A stretch of 38,044 nucleotides of DNA from RUG563 sp964423675 (GTDB taxonomy: Bacteria > Bacillota > Clostridia > Christensenellales > Aristaeellaceae), in NCBI GenBank assembly GCA_964423675.1, contig CAYRFP010000016.1:1-38044 (forward strand), in the 5' to 3' direction. The stretch's first letter is position 1; every line of letters begins with the position of its first letter. Below are positions 16,655 to 24,857 of the stretch, piece after piece. The notes under the pieces were generated by a model. That model saw only the letters and a list, made by a program, of their open reading frames with translations. It was not told where the DNA came from and ran no database searches. The translations under genes and the position numbers were made by a program.

Positions 16655-16683
16655 ATTATATGCAAGGATTACAAATCTGTCAA
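16655..16683 (-). promoter_or_regulatory. Consensus promoter of glnN
   Basis: On the minus strand TTGACA (16678-16683) and TATAAT (16655-16660) are 17 bases apart: a perfect sigma-A promoter. Confidence 0.92.
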
Positions 16684-17092
16684 GAAATAAATCAACCCCC
16701 GCCCATGACTGAGTGGCCCTAAACCAGAAAAGCATCCGTCCATCAGCTTCTGCTCATTTTTTCTGTTTTCCAAACGTTCCGGCTTGCGCTGTTCCTATGC
16801 AAGCTGAATTTCCACTCGTTCCTTTTCTACTCGGAGCTATTCAAGCATTTTCCTCTTCATTTTTCATGACCCCCTTTTTGAAAATGGGGACAAGAAAGAC
16901 CACCAACTTTTCGCAGATTGCGGCCAGCGGGCGGTCCGGTTTTCGATATTTAGTTGTTGCGTTCTATTCAACAAAAATGGAATTGGTTTGTCCTTCTTGA
17001 TGTCACCAATAATGGCAAACACCAATCCAATAGCTTCCGATAAGTGCCTTGCAAGCGTTCATCTGCCGCACCCACTCCATTTGGTTATCGGC
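16684..17092. other. Gene-poor intergenic stretch between glnN promoter and PAP2 gene
   Basis: No convincing gene was found. A plus-strand frame from 16713 to 17000 lacks a ribosome site and any recognisable family. The stretch is more AT-rich than its surroundings and holds a CCCC/GGGG hairpin near 16870-16890 and the imperfect inverted repeat listed next. Confidence 0.5.
16973..17030 (-). terminator. Possible terminator after the PAP2 gene
   Basis: On the minus strand GGATTGG-TG-TTTG (about 17016-17028) pairs imperfectly with CAAACCAATTCC (16979-16990), with a loop of about 25 bases, followed by ATTTTTG. It lies about 60 bases after the PAP2 stop. Confidence 0.4.
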
Positions 17093-17785
17093 TTATCGTT
17101 GCTCATGGCGCGGCCGATAAAGCCGATGAACTGCCGCTGCATACAGAACAATCAGCGCCGAGCTCAGCAGCACACCGCCGATAATATCGCTGAGCCAATG
17201 CACCCCGGACAGCAAACGCCCCATCACCGCCACCGCCATAGCCACCGCGCACACGCCCTGCGCCGCCCACCGTAAGCAGCAGAGCTTCACCGTGCGGCGC
17301 AGTTCCATGATCGCCGTAGCGAAGATAAAGCAGGCCAGCAGGGTATGGGAAGAAGGATAGGACGCTTCCAGCCCTTCCTCCGGCGACAGAATCACCGGCC
17401 GATAATTGACGATCACTTTCTCAAACAGAACATAGAAAAGCAGCAACACGCCATAAAACAGCCCCAGCAGCAGAATTTCCCGATCTACCTGAGCCAGGCT
17501 TCTGTGGCGAATAAGCTGCCAGGCGCCACGCCCAGCAAAACAAAGCGCCACGCCCAGCGCGGCATAGCCCAGAATATCCGTCAGCTGATACCAGAAAAGG
17601 CGCACACTCCCTGGCTGTGTATTCATGCCGGTGATTTCCCGTCCCCATTCATTCAGCGCCGCGAAGCCAACCTGGCTTCCCTCCGGGCCGATGGGCTGCA
17701 CATCCACAAAAAACAGCGCCGCTGTCCAGGCCGCAAAGCACAGGCAAAGCACCAGCGCCAGCCAACTCAACCGTTCTTTCCGCAT
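17093..17785 (-). CDS. PAP2-family membrane phosphatase
   Basis: This 230-residue integral membrane protein has about five to six hydrophobic helices and the lipid phosphate phosphatase signature: KVIVNYRP (motif C1), YPSSHT (C2) and GRLLSGVHWLSD (C3, with the Arg, nucleophile-activating His and Asp). It probably removes phosphate from a lipid such as phosphatidate or undecaprenyl diphosphate; the substrate is not evident. The frame starts nine codons earlier, but the ATG at 17785 has GGGAGG seven bases upstream. It follows the YitT-family gene by 23 bases and is likely co-transcribed with it. Confidence 0.87.
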   Translation of the reverse strand: MRKERLSWLALVLCLCFAAWTAALFFVDVQPIGPEGSQVGFAALNEWGREITGMNTQPGSVRLFWYQLTDILGYAALGVALCFAGRGAWQLIRHRSLAQVDREILLLGLFYGVLLLFYVLFEKVIVNYRPVILSPEEGLEASYPSSHTLLACFIFATAIMELRRTVKLCCLRWAAQGVCAVAMAVAVMGRLLSGVHWLSDIIGGVLLSSALIVLYAAAVHRLYRPRHEQR

Positions 17786-17808
17786 TATTTTTCCTCCCTT
17801 CCTGTCCG

Positions 17809-18699
17809 TCAATCAACCTTTTCCAAATCCGAAAAGCCTTCGCCCAGTGTTTCATGGGTGTCGGTAATAAACATGAACGCCACCGGATCCTCCTGGCGAA
17901 CAATCGCCTTCAGCAGCATAACCTCCCGGTTCCCTACCACGCTGAGCAGCAGCTGCTTTTTCTCCCCGCTGAATCCACCAACAGCAGGCAGCAGCGTTAC
18001 CCCACGATCCAACTCTTCCATAATCCGCCGACACACCGTCTCTGGCTTCCTGGTAATCACGAAGCATGCTTTGGCAGACCCCAGCCCCGCCAGCACCAGA
18101 TCCACCACCTTGGACGTGATGAAGATGCAAATCAGCGCATACAGCGCTGCGCTGGCGCTCATGGTAAACGCCGCCGCCAGAATCACGCAGCAATCCACCA
18201 GAAACAAAAATACGCCCACCGAAATAAATGGGAACCGATGATACACCATCCGTGCCACCATATCCGAACCGCCAGTGGTAGCCCCGCCCCGCAGAATCAG
18301 CCCCAGACCCAGGCCCAGCAAAATCGCGCCATACACCGAGCCCAGAAGCATATCATCCGTCAGCGGCGGCAGCTTCAGCAAATCAATAAACGCAGAAAAC
18401 AGCACTGTGGCAATCAACGAACGAAACGCAAATTGACGGCCCATGGATTTATAGCCTATTAAAAACAGCGGCAGGTTCAGCGCCATGCTGGTCACGCCTA
18501 CCGGCAGCTGAAACAGATAATTAAGAATCGTGGCCACGCCGGTCAGCCCACCGGGCGCAATCGCGTTGGGCACCATAAACAGAGGATATGCCGCGCCTCC
18601 AATCAAGCAGCCGGCCACAATCAGAAAATATGCACGCACCGGTTCCCGTTTGGAAAGGCGCTGAAACAATGTCCGCAAAGAAAAGATCCCCCTTCTCAT
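17809..18699 (-). CDS. YitT family membrane protein (DUF2179 C-terminus)
   Basis: This 296-residue protein has five to six membrane helices with YitT hallmarks: GGAAYPLFMVPNAIAPGGLTGVATIL, then LGLGLGLILRGGATTGGSDMVA, and a soluble C-terminal DUF2179 domain (about 205-296) containing CFVITRKPETVCRRIMEELDRGVTLL. The function of the family is not established; roles in export or small-molecule sensing have been proposed. The start is uncertain: the ATG at 18699 has only a distant GAAGGAA, and a TTG eight codons-frames downstream (near 18678) has AAGGGGG at good spacing. It is followed by the PAP2 gene and preceded by the class V aminotransferase gene (91 bases). Confidence 0.85.
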   Translation of the reverse strand: MRRGIFSLRTLFQRLSKREPVRAYFLIVAGCLIGGAAYPLFMVPNAIAPGGLTGVATILNYLFQLPVGVTSMALNLPLFLIGYKSMGRQFAFRSLIATVLFSAFIDLLKLPPLTDDMLLGSVYGAILLGLGLGLILRGGATTGGSDMVARMVYHRFPFISVGVFLFLVDCCVILAAAFTMSASAALYALICIFITSKVVDLVLAGLGSAKACFVITRKPETVCRRIMEELDRGVTLLPAVGGFSGEKKQLLLSVVGNREVMLLKAIVRQEDPVAFMFITDTHETLGEGFSDLEKVD

Positions 18700-18790
18700 C
18701 GCATTTGCTTTTGTTCTTCCTTCTCTTTTGCATTCGGGAACAAACGTCCTTTTTCCTGCCAAACGTCCGCCGCGCTTTGAAAATTCTTTT

Positions 18791-19912
18791 TCATGGCCGT
18801 GCTATTTCCCCGATTGCTTCCAGCAGCCTGTCAATTTCCTTTTCCGTGTTATACGGCCCAATGCTGGCGCGCACCGCTCCATCCGAACCCAGATAGGCAT
18901 GAATGGCCGGGGCGCAATGCAGCCCGCCCCGCAGGCAGAAATGTCGCCTGTTCAGCGCATCCGCTATCTCGCCGCTGTCCCGTTCTCCCAATTGAAAGCT
19001 GACCACTGAAACCCTGGTGCCACCCTCATCACCCAGAATTTTCACCTCCGGCATGCTTCGAAGCCCCCGTAGCAATCGCTCCGTCAGCGCATGCTCATAT
19101 TCCCGGATGGCCGGGCGATGCCGCAGCACAAACTTGATTCCCTGGCAAAGTCCGGCGATGCCTGGCAAATTCGCCGTTCCGCTTTCCAGGCGATCCGGAA
19201 GCATGCCGGGCTGACGCATGCTCTCGGACGCCGAGCCGGTTCCTCCTGCCCGAAAGGGACGGGGCAGCATGCCACGGCCCAGCGCCAGAAGCCCAGTGCC
19301 CATAGGCCCCAGTAGCCCTTTATGCCCGGGCATGGCGATCATATCGGCTTGAATGGGCTCCAATTCCTCCGTCCCGGCAGATTGCGCCGCATCCAGCAGC
19401 AGCGGCACGCCCTTTTCATGGCAGGCTGCGGCAATCGCCTGGGCTGGCTGAAGCAGACCTGTCACATTGCTGGCGTGGCATAAAACCATCAGCGCCGTTC
19501 GCGGTCCGATAGCAGCGGACACCGTTTCCGGGGCCAGCAGTCCGTTCCTCTCCGGTGGCAACATTTTCACCCGAACGCTCCCTGCATCATGCAGTGCCAT
19601 CAGCGGCCGCATCACAGCGTTATGCTCCCCGTGCGAGACCAGCACCTCATCGCCCTGATGCAGGGTGCCGCGGATAGCCATGTTCAGCGCATCGGTGCAG
19701 TTCAGGCAGAAAATAATGCGTTCAGGATGGCGAATGCCCAGATATTCTGCCGCCCGTTCCCGGCACCCCTCGATAATGCGTTGCCCGGCCAGCGCCCCGG
19801 CATGGCCGCCTCGCCCTGGATTTCCGGGTATCTTTTCCATCACCCCTGCCACGGCCCGGATTACCTCCGGGGGCTTGGGAAAGCTGGTAGCCGCATTATC
19901 CAAATAGATCAT
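18791..19912 (-). CDS. Class V aminotransferase, cysteine desulfurase-like (EF2568 group)
   Basis: A PLP enzyme of 373 residues related to SufS. It starts IYLDNAATSFPKP, has SHGEHNAV (93-100), the PLP Lys198 in MPGHKG, RLESGTANLPGI (241-252) and the putative catalytic Cys333 in RGGLHCAPAIH. Enzymes of this subgroup would take sulfur or selenium from cysteine or selenocysteine. The start ATG (19912) has AAGGAG six bases upstream. The gene is divergent from a DUF3343 gene, a frequent partner proposed to be a sulfur/selenium carrier, which supports the idea of a two-part transfer system. A separate IscS lies at 21564-22706, so this one has a different job. Confidence 0.87.
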   Translation of the reverse strand: MIYLDNAATSFPKPPEVIRAVAGVMEKIPGNPGRGGHAGALAGQRIIEGCRERAAEYLGIRHPERIIFCLNCTDALNMAIRGTLHQGDEVLVSHGEHNAVMRPLMALHDAGSVRVKMLPPERNGLLAPETVSAAIGPRTALMVLCHASNVTGLLQPAQAIAAACHEKGVPLLLDAAQSAGTEELEPIQADMIAMPGHKGLLGPMGTGLLALGRGMLPRPFRAGGTGSASESMRQPGMLPDRLESGTANLPGIAGLCQGIKFVLRHRPAIREYEHALTERLLRGLRSMPEVKILGDEGGTRVSVVSFQLGERDSGEIADALNRRHFCLRGGLHCAPAIHAYLGSDGAVRASIGPYNTEKEIDRLLEAIGEIARP

Positions 19913-19935
19913 CGCTCGCTCCTTCCCGGCCCGGC

Positions 19936-19965
19936 TTCACCCGGGCGCGGCTTTGTCCATATACT
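19936..19965 (+). promoter_or_regulatory. Possible promoter of the DUF3343 gene
   Basis: TTCACC (19936-19941) and TATACT (19960-19965) are 18 bases apart. The -10 lies in the imperfect palindrome CATATACTATATG, which may also serve the divergent aminotransferase gene. Confidence 0.35.
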
Positions 19966-19993
19966 ATATGAGAAGGAAAGGAGGGGCATAACC

Positions 19994-20269
19994 ATGCAGG
20001 AAACATTCGGGCTCGGTGCATTCCGCTCCCGCCAGCAGGTCATGCACTTTGACGGGGCGCTGCGTCGAGCCGGCATTGCATCGCAAATCATCTCTACGCC
20101 GCGGGAAATTTCCATCGGCTGCGGGCTGTCTGTGCAGTTTGACCTGCGGGACGCCGCTGATGTGCTGGCCGTCTACCGCCGATCGCAGCCGGGGAATCTG
20201 ATCGGATTTTATCAGGTGACAAGAATCGGAAACGCTCGACCGCTAATCGAACCGCTGATCAGACGATAA
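19994..20269 (+). CDS. DUF3343 protein, putative Se/S carrier
   Basis: A 91-residue soluble protein of the DUF3343 family, annotated elsewhere as a putative selenium/sulfur carrier. The conserved part is ISTPREISIGCGLSVQF (33-49), with an invariant-looking Cys43 after PREI; an N-terminal FRSRQQVMHFDGALRRAGI matches the family helix. The ATG at 19994 has GGAGGGG at proper spacing. It is divergent from the class V aminotransferase; sulfur handed to Cys43 by that enzyme is a reasonable but untested model. A strong terminator follows. Confidence 0.85.
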   Translation: MQETFGLGAFRSRQQVMHFDGALRRAGIASQIISTPREISIGCGLSVQFDLRDAADVLAVYRRSQPGNLIGFYQVTRIGNARPLIEPLIRR

Positions 20270-20275
20270 ACGTCA

Positions 20276-20313
20276 AACGGAGGAATCGTTCCGGAAACGG
20301 TTCTTCCGTTTTT
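20276..20313 (+). terminator. Terminator of the DUF3343 gene
   Basis: Fifteen-base arms 20276-20290 and 20296-20310 pair with only two G-T wobbles around a five-base loop, then TTT. Confidence 0.88.
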
Positions 20314-20326
20314 ACATTGGAAAGAG

Positions 20327-20367
20327 AAAAAAAGAGAACCACCTCCCATTTTCGGAAATGGTTCTCT
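20327..20367 (-). terminator. Terminator after thiI, end of the long asp23-thiI operon
   Basis: On the minus strand AGAGAACCA (20359-20367) pairs with TGGTTCTCT (20333-20341), with an inner CCATTT/AAATGG hairpin, then TTTTTT (20327-20332). Confidence 0.88.
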
Positions 20368-20380
20368 AATTTTCGCGGTT

Positions 20381-21529
20381 TTACAGTTCCACGATTTCAG
20401 CGTTTTCCACAGCGGCGTTAATCAGCGCCTCCTGATCCAGCTTTTCCTCGCCCTCCTGAATCTTGGCCATCTTCGGCTTGGTGGCGGGATGCTTGGGCGT
20501 AAACACCGTGCAGCAATCCTCATACGGCAAAGAGGAGGTTTCATAGGTGCCGATGCGCTTGGCATATTCGATAATATCGATCTTATCAAAGCCAATCAAG
20601 GGCCTAAACACCGGCATATCCACCACCTGATCCGTAGTGCCCAAGGCTTCCATCGTCTGGCTGGCCACCTGCCCCACCGATTCGCCGGTAATCAGCGCCA
20701 GACATTCTTCCTTCTGGGCGATCCGCTCCGCAATGCGCATCATATACCTCCGCATGATCAGCGTGGTATAATCCTCCGGACACTTTTCATGGATCTGCAT
20801 CTGGATCTCCGTAAAAGGAACCACATAAACCTTCATTCCGCAGGAATAATCCGCCAGAATTTTCGCCAGATCCAGCACCTTCTGCTTGGCGAATTCGCTG
20901 GTATAGGGGAAGGAATGATAATGCACCGCCACCAGCTGCACCCCGCGCTTGGCGATCATATATCCCGCCACAGGGCTATCGATGCCGCCGGAAAGCAGCA
21001 ATGCCGCCCTTCCGCCCGTGCCTACCGGCATGCCGCCAACCGCCGGATACACCTGACAATACAGATACGCCTGATCCCGAATTTCGATGGACAGAATATG
21101 CTCCGGCTTATGCACATCCACCTTCAGATGATCCTCATTGCGCATCAGCACATATTCGCCCACCTGCCGATTAATCTGCGGAGAGTCCAGGAAATAATGC
21201 TTGTCTGCCCGCCGGGCTTCCACCTTAAACGTACCCTGGAGCGGCCGCATCATCTCCTCTGCCTGCTGGCAGATCCCTTCGAAATTATCCTTTTCCATTT
21301 CAATCGCCGGGCAGACAGAATGCACGCCAAACACCTTGCGCACCCGTTCCATGCAGCCTTCCGGATCGCTCATATCGCTGACAAAGACCCGAGCGTCATG
21401 CAGCCAGACCTTGCCGCCAAAGGGCTTCGCCGCCTCCCGTACCCGGCTGACCAGCGCCCGCAGGAAATAGGGCCGATTCAGGCCCTTCAAATAAATCTCA
21501 CCATATCGAACCATCAGCAGCTTGCGCAT
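20381..21529 (-). CDS. thiI: tRNA 4-thiouridine synthase ThiI
   Basis: ThiI adenylates U8 of tRNA and inserts sulfur; it can also supply sulfur for thiamin. The 382-residue protein has the ferredoxin-like and THUMP domains (about 1-170, starting LLMVRYGEIYLKGLNRPYF) and the PP-loop ATPase domain with LLSGGIDSPVAGYM (178-191) and later RYMMRIAER and GESVGQVASQT. There is no rhodanese domain, as in most Firmicutes, so IscS in the next upstream gene would donate sulfur directly. The ATG has AAAAGGAG about 11 bases ahead, and the gene lies 34 bases after iscS at the end of the operon. Confidence 0.95.
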   Translation of the reverse strand: MRKLLMVRYGEIYLKGLNRPYFLRALVSRVREAAKPFGGKVWLHDARVFVSDMSDPEGCMERVRKVFGVHSVCPAIEMEKDNFEGICQQAEEMMRPLQGTFKVEARRADKHYFLDSPQINRQVGEYVLMRNEDHLKVDVHKPEHILSIEIRDQAYLYCQVYPAVGGMPVGTGGRAALLLSGGIDSPVAGYMIAKRGVQLVAVHYHSFPYTSEFAKQKVLDLAKILADYSCGMKVYVVPFTEIQMQIHEKCPEDYTTLIMRRYMMRIAERIAQKEECLALITGESVGQVASQTMEALGTTDQVVDMPVFRPLIGFDKIDIIEYAKRIGTYETSSLPYEDCCTVFTPKHPATKPKMAKIQEGEEKLDQEALINAAVENAEIVEL

Positions 21530-21563
21530 AATTGCAAAAACTCCTTTTCAGTGGCTTAGCCCG

Positions 21564-22706
21564 TTATCTTCGTTGAAATTTCGAAAGCACAGCGTAGTTT
21601 TGTTTGCATATTTTAGCCACCTGCTCCATTTCCTCCCGGGTGTTATCCGGGCTCAAGGAAAAACGCAGGGCACTTTCGGCCATGCGCTGGGGCGTGTTCA
21701 TCGCCCGCAGCACCGCGCTGACCTTCTGCTTATGCGAGGAGCAGGCGCTGCCCATTCCCACATAAATGCCCGCCCCTTCCAGCGCATGCAGCATGGTTTC
21801 CGAGCGAACAGGGGGAAGAGACACATTCAGAATATGCGGCGCGGCGTGATCGCCGTCTGGCGCGGGGCCGTTTATCGCGGCGTCCGGGATTTGCTCCTTC
21901 AGCTGATGCCACAAATGCATTTTCACCTGCTGCATCTCATTTGACGTCGGATAGGCTTCCACCGCCGCCAGCAGCCCTGCGATGCCAGGGGTGTTTTCTG
22001 TGCCCGAGCGCAGCCCGCTTTCCTGTCCGCCGCCCAGCGCTCGGGGATGCACTCGAACACCAGGCGCCATAATCAGCGCACCGATTCCCTTCGGCCCATG
22101 AATCTTATGGCCGGACAGCGCATAGCTATCCGCCTGAATTTCCGGCATATCAAAGGGAACCCGCAAAAATCCCTGCACCCCATCCACATGCAAATGCGCT
22201 TCCGGAGCCAATCGATTGCGAAGCGATGCAATCGCCTCCAGAGGCTGAATGGCGCCCGTTTCGTTATTGACCTGCATGCAGCAGATCAGCCTGGTATCCG
22301 GGGTCATCAGCTTTTCCAGCGCTTCCAAATCCACCACGCCTTCCCGATCATAGGGAACAGACAGCGCTTCAAACCCGCCCGCTGCCAGGCAGGCTTCCTT
22401 CACGGCGGGATGCTCACCGGCGCTGAACAGAATTCGACCGCCCCCGCGGACGCCGGACAGCCGCCCCAGAATCGCCAGATTATCCGCCTCGGTTCCCCCG
22501 GAGGTGAAAATCACCTGGCTGCCCTGCCGGGCATGCACAGCCCGCAGCAGCGTTTCCCTGCAGGCGCGCATCATTTTCTCCGTTTCCAACGCAGGCGCAT
22601 AAAGGGCAGAGGGATTAAAGAACCCCTCCTGCATGCACCTGGTCATCGCGCTGATCGCCGCCTGGCAAACCATGGTGGTGGCACTATTATCCAGATAAAT
22701 GGACAT
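21564..22706 (-). CDS. Cysteine desulfurase (IscS/NifS type)
   Basis: PLP enzyme of 380 residues that takes sulfur from cysteine as a persulfide. It starts IYLDNSATTMV, has TSGGTEADNLAI (68-79), the H-x-D PLP contacts in HVDGVQGF, the Lys201 in LSGHKIHGPKG, and the persulfide Cys322 in GMGSACSSHKQK. The close link with thiI (34 bases) suggests its sulfur goes mainly to tRNA thiolation, as with Bacillus NifZ-ThiI. Start ATG 22706 has a modest AAGGG site. No iscU or other Fe-S genes are adjacent, so a general role in cluster assembly is open. Confidence 0.93.
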   Translation of the reverse strand: MSIYLDNSATTMVCQAAISAMTRCMQEGFFNPSALYAPALETEKMMRACRETLLRAVHARQGSQVIFTSGGTEADNLAILGRLSGVRGGGRILFSAGEHPAVKEACLAAGGFEALSVPYDREGVVDLEALEKLMTPDTRLICCMQVNNETGAIQPLEAIASLRNRLAPEAHLHVDGVQGFLRVPFDMPEIQADSYALSGHKIHGPKGIGALIMAPGVRVHPRALGGGQESGLRSGTENTPGIAGLLAAVEAYPTSNEMQQVKMHLWHQLKEQIPDAAINGPAPDGDHAAPHILNVSLPPVRSETMLHALEGAGIYVGMGSACSSHKQKVSAVLRAMNTPQRMAESALRFSLSPDNTREEMEQVAKICKQNYAVLSKFQRR

Positions 22707-22725
22707 ACGACGTTTCGTCCCTTCG

Positions 22726-23283
22726 TCAGTTATTCTGCCACACGCCCTGCCCCACGTATTTCTTAATCAGACCAACCATTTCCTCGCTGGGCTCGATGAT
22801 GATGATCCGCTTCTGGTTTTCCTTCTGGAAGTAGAAATAAAACAGTTCCGCTTCACGGTTCAGGAACCAATTGGTGCGCTTCACGCCGGGCATATTGATA
22901 TACCGCTGAAAGGAACCGGAGGAGACCATACCGCAGGCTTCCACATTGCGCACGTTCATGGTACCCAGGCTCTTGCGTCTGCGGTTATTATACACCTGCG
23001 CAAAATCCATCTGGCCATTGGTGAAGGTATATTCATATTCCGTGCTGATCTTATCCTTGTTCATGAAAATCAATACAGCCAGGCCACCGAAAACAATCAG
23101 CTGCACCACATAGATCAGAATTTCCACCTTGATGCCTTGATCCATCACGAAATACATCACGTTTTGCAGCTGCAAAAAGGCATACCCGCCAAACAGCACC
23201 AGCAGCACCCACGCCAGACCCTTGGCCAAACCCTGAAGGCCCCTGTTTCGCTTCACAACCACTTCTTCCATAAAATTATCCAT
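22726..23283 (-). CDS. Membrane protein of unknown function (possible DUF6106 type)
   Basis: A 185-residue protein with two predicted membrane helices (about 20-42 and 53-75) and a cytosolic C-terminal domain of alternating strands, which includes YEYTFTNGQMDFAQVYNNRRRKSLG and ends in IIIIEPSEEMVGLIKKY. The pattern recalls PH-like (YdbT-type) domains after two helices and resembles a small Clostridia family, but I cannot name a function. AAGGAGG stands nine bases before the ATG at 23283. It is inside the long operon, 21 bases after the DUF212 gene and 19 before iscS. Confidence 0.75.
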   Translation of the reverse strand: MDNFMEEVVVKRNRGLQGLAKGLAWVLLVLFGGYAFLQLQNVMYFVMDQGIKVEILIYVVQLIVFGGLAVLIFMNKDKISTEYEYTFTNGQMDFAQVYNNRRRKSLGTMNVRNVEACGMVSSGSFQRYINMPGVKRTNWFLNREAELFYFYFQKENQKRIIIIEPSEEMVGLIKKYVGQGVWQNN

Positions 23284-23304
23284 GCTTATTTTCCTCCTTT
23301 TTAT

Positions 23305-23751
23305 TTATCCATAAATAATGAGAACCATCATCAGGCCAACCAGCACCCCACCGCAAACCTCCAGGGGCGTATGGCCTACCAATTCCTTCAGCTTCTGCTC
23401 CGTAATGCGCTGGCCTTCCACCAGCACCTCCCGCAAAATCCGATTCAGCACCGCGCCCTGCTTGCCCGTTTCCGCCCGCACGCCCATGGCGTCGTAAATC
23501 ACAATCGTCATCAGCGCAAAGGCTATGGCAAAAGCCGTAGTACCAAAGCCCTCGGTAAGGCCCGTCATCAGCGCCAGGGAAAACACAAATGCGCTATGAG
23601 CGCTGGGCATGCCGCCCATCCCGAAGCACCGCCGCCAATCCAGCCGTTTTTCCATCCACAGAGTCAGCAGCACCTTCAGCGCCTGAGCCGTCAGCCAGGA
23701 AAGTGCCGCGCAGATCAGCACCTTGTTGTTCAATATTTCCGATAAAACCAT
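23305..23751 (-). CDS. Divergent PAP2-family membrane protein (DUF212, YuiD-like)
   Basis: A 148-residue membrane protein with four to five helices. It contains GGMPSAHSAF (47-56), the degenerate PAP2 Pro-Ser-x-His motif, and VIYDAMGVRAETGKQG (84-99), typical of the YuiD/DUF212 family. Members are annotated as acid phosphatase or vanadium-peroxidase-related, but activity is unproven. The ribosome site before ATG 23751 is weak. It lies between ispA and the unknown membrane protein; a role with prenyl phosphates is suggested only by its position. Confidence 0.88.
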   Translation of the reverse strand: MVLSEILNNKVLICAALSWLTAQALKVLLTLWMEKRLDWRRCFGMGGMPSAHSAFVFSLALMTGLTEGFGTTAFAIAFALMTIVIYDAMGVRAETGKQGAVLNRILREVLVEGQRITEQKLKELVGHTPLEVCGGVLVGLMMVLIIYG

Positions 23752-23775
23752 GGTTTTTTCGCTTTCTTTCGTCCT

Positions 23776-24642
23776 TTATTGCTTTCGTCCCAGGGTTGCC
23801 TCCGCCAAATGCTGAAGAAAATCAGCCGCAGGGCCAAACATATCCAGCGCAGCTATCGCCTTTTCGATGTGCGTCCGCGCATCCTGCCGAGCCTGCTCCC
23901 TGCCCACGCAGGAGGGCCAAGTCAGCTTTCCTTCCGCCTGATCCTTACCAATGGATTTGCCCAGCACGGATGGATCACCATCCAGATCCAGCAGGTCATC
24001 CACGATTTGAAACGCCATCCCCAGATGAATGCCGTATGCCCGGCCCGCTTCCACCGCTTCCTTTTCCGCCCCTGCCAGCAAAAGCCCAGCCGTTACCGGC
24101 GCGGCAATCATCGCGGCGGTTTTTCCCAGATGGATTTGCTCCGTTAACTCGCGGTTCGGTTCCGTGCCTTCCAGCGTCACGTCCAGCGTCTGTCCTCGCA
24201 GCATGCCGCCCACTCCCGCCGCCCGGGCTATTTCGCCCATGGTTGCCAAGGCCGCCGGATGGGTCTGTGCCGCCATCAGTTCAAAGGCGTGGGTCAGTAG
24301 CCCATCCCCTGCCAGAATGGCCAGCCCCTCCCCATAGACCATATGGTTGGTCGGCTTGCCCCGGCGCATCGTATCGTTATCCATAGCGGGCAAATCATCG
24401 TGAATCAGGGAATAGGCATGGATCATTTCCAGCGCACAGGCAAAGGGCAGCGCATCAGCCGGATCTCCGCCCGCCATTTGGCAAGCCGCCAGCGCCAGCA
24501 CGCCCCGCAGCCGTTTGCCGCCGGAAAGCAGACTATAACGCATTGCTTCCCGCAGAATATCCGGAGCGCCCGTCATTGGCAGCCGTTCCAATGCAGCGTT
24601 GACCTGCCCCTGATATGCCTGCATGGCCTCTGAATAATTCAT
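23776..24642 (-). CDS. ispA: Farnesyl diphosphate synthase (IspA)
   Basis: IspA condenses IPP with DMAPP and GPP to farnesyl diphosphate, the precursor of undecaprenyl phosphate and quinones. The 288-residue protein has the first aspartate-rich motif HDDLPAMDNDTMRRGKPTNH in its diagnostic form (81-100), the GGKRLRG basic site (41-47), GQTLD, and the second motif QIVDDLLDLDGD (212-223). The ATG overlaps the xseB stop by four bases (ATGA). The order xseA-xseB-ispA is a Bacillota hallmark; dxs, which often follows, is absent here. Confidence 0.95.
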   Translation of the reverse strand: MNYSEAMQAYQGQVNAALERLPMTGAPDILREAMRYSLLSGGKRLRGVLALAACQMAGGDPADALPFACALEMIHAYSLIHDDLPAMDNDTMRRGKPTNHMVYGEGLAILAGDGLLTHAFELMAAQTHPAALATMGEIARAAGVGGMLRGQTLDVTLEGTEPNRELTEQIHLGKTAAMIAAPVTAGLLLAGAEKEAVEAGRAYGIHLGMAFQIVDDLLDLDGDPSVLGKSIGKDQAEGKLTWPSCVGREQARQDARTHIEKAIAALDMFGPAADFLQHLAEATLGRKQ

Positions 24643-24857
24643 GGCGCATCCTCCATGGGAATCGTCTGCCCACCGGATAATTCCAACATCCGCTTTTCCG
24701 CAGCGGTCAATTCCTCCCCCAGCGCCCTGGATAGCTGCATGCCCGTTTCATAGGCCGCCAGCGTTTCCGAAAGGGGCATGGAGCCTTCCTCCATTTTGCG
24801 CACCAGTGCTTCCAATTCCAGCAATTTTTCCTCAAAGGACAGCTGTTTCTTCGTCAA
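24639..24857 (-). CDS. xseB: Exodeoxyribonuclease VII small subunit
   Basis: XseB pairs with XseA in exonuclease VII, which degrades single-stranded DNA. The 72-residue protein matches the family: SFEEKLLELEALVRKME, then the conserved LSETLAAYETGMQLSRA, ending in the acidic ERMLE-like region. The start is TTG at 24857, with GGAAGGAGG just upstream inside the end of xseA, so the two genes overlap by 26 bases. It then overlaps ispA by four. An ATG further upstream (24905) would add residues unlike the family. Confidence 0.93.
   Translation of the reverse strand: MTKKQLSFEEKLLELEALVRKMEEGSMPLSETLAAYETGMQLSRALGEELTAAEKRMLELSGGQTIPMEDAP

Noticed and set aside
16713..17000. 95-codon plus-strand frame in the intergenic stretch
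   Set aside because: No ribosome site, no recognisable domain, and it runs across a promoter-rich region.
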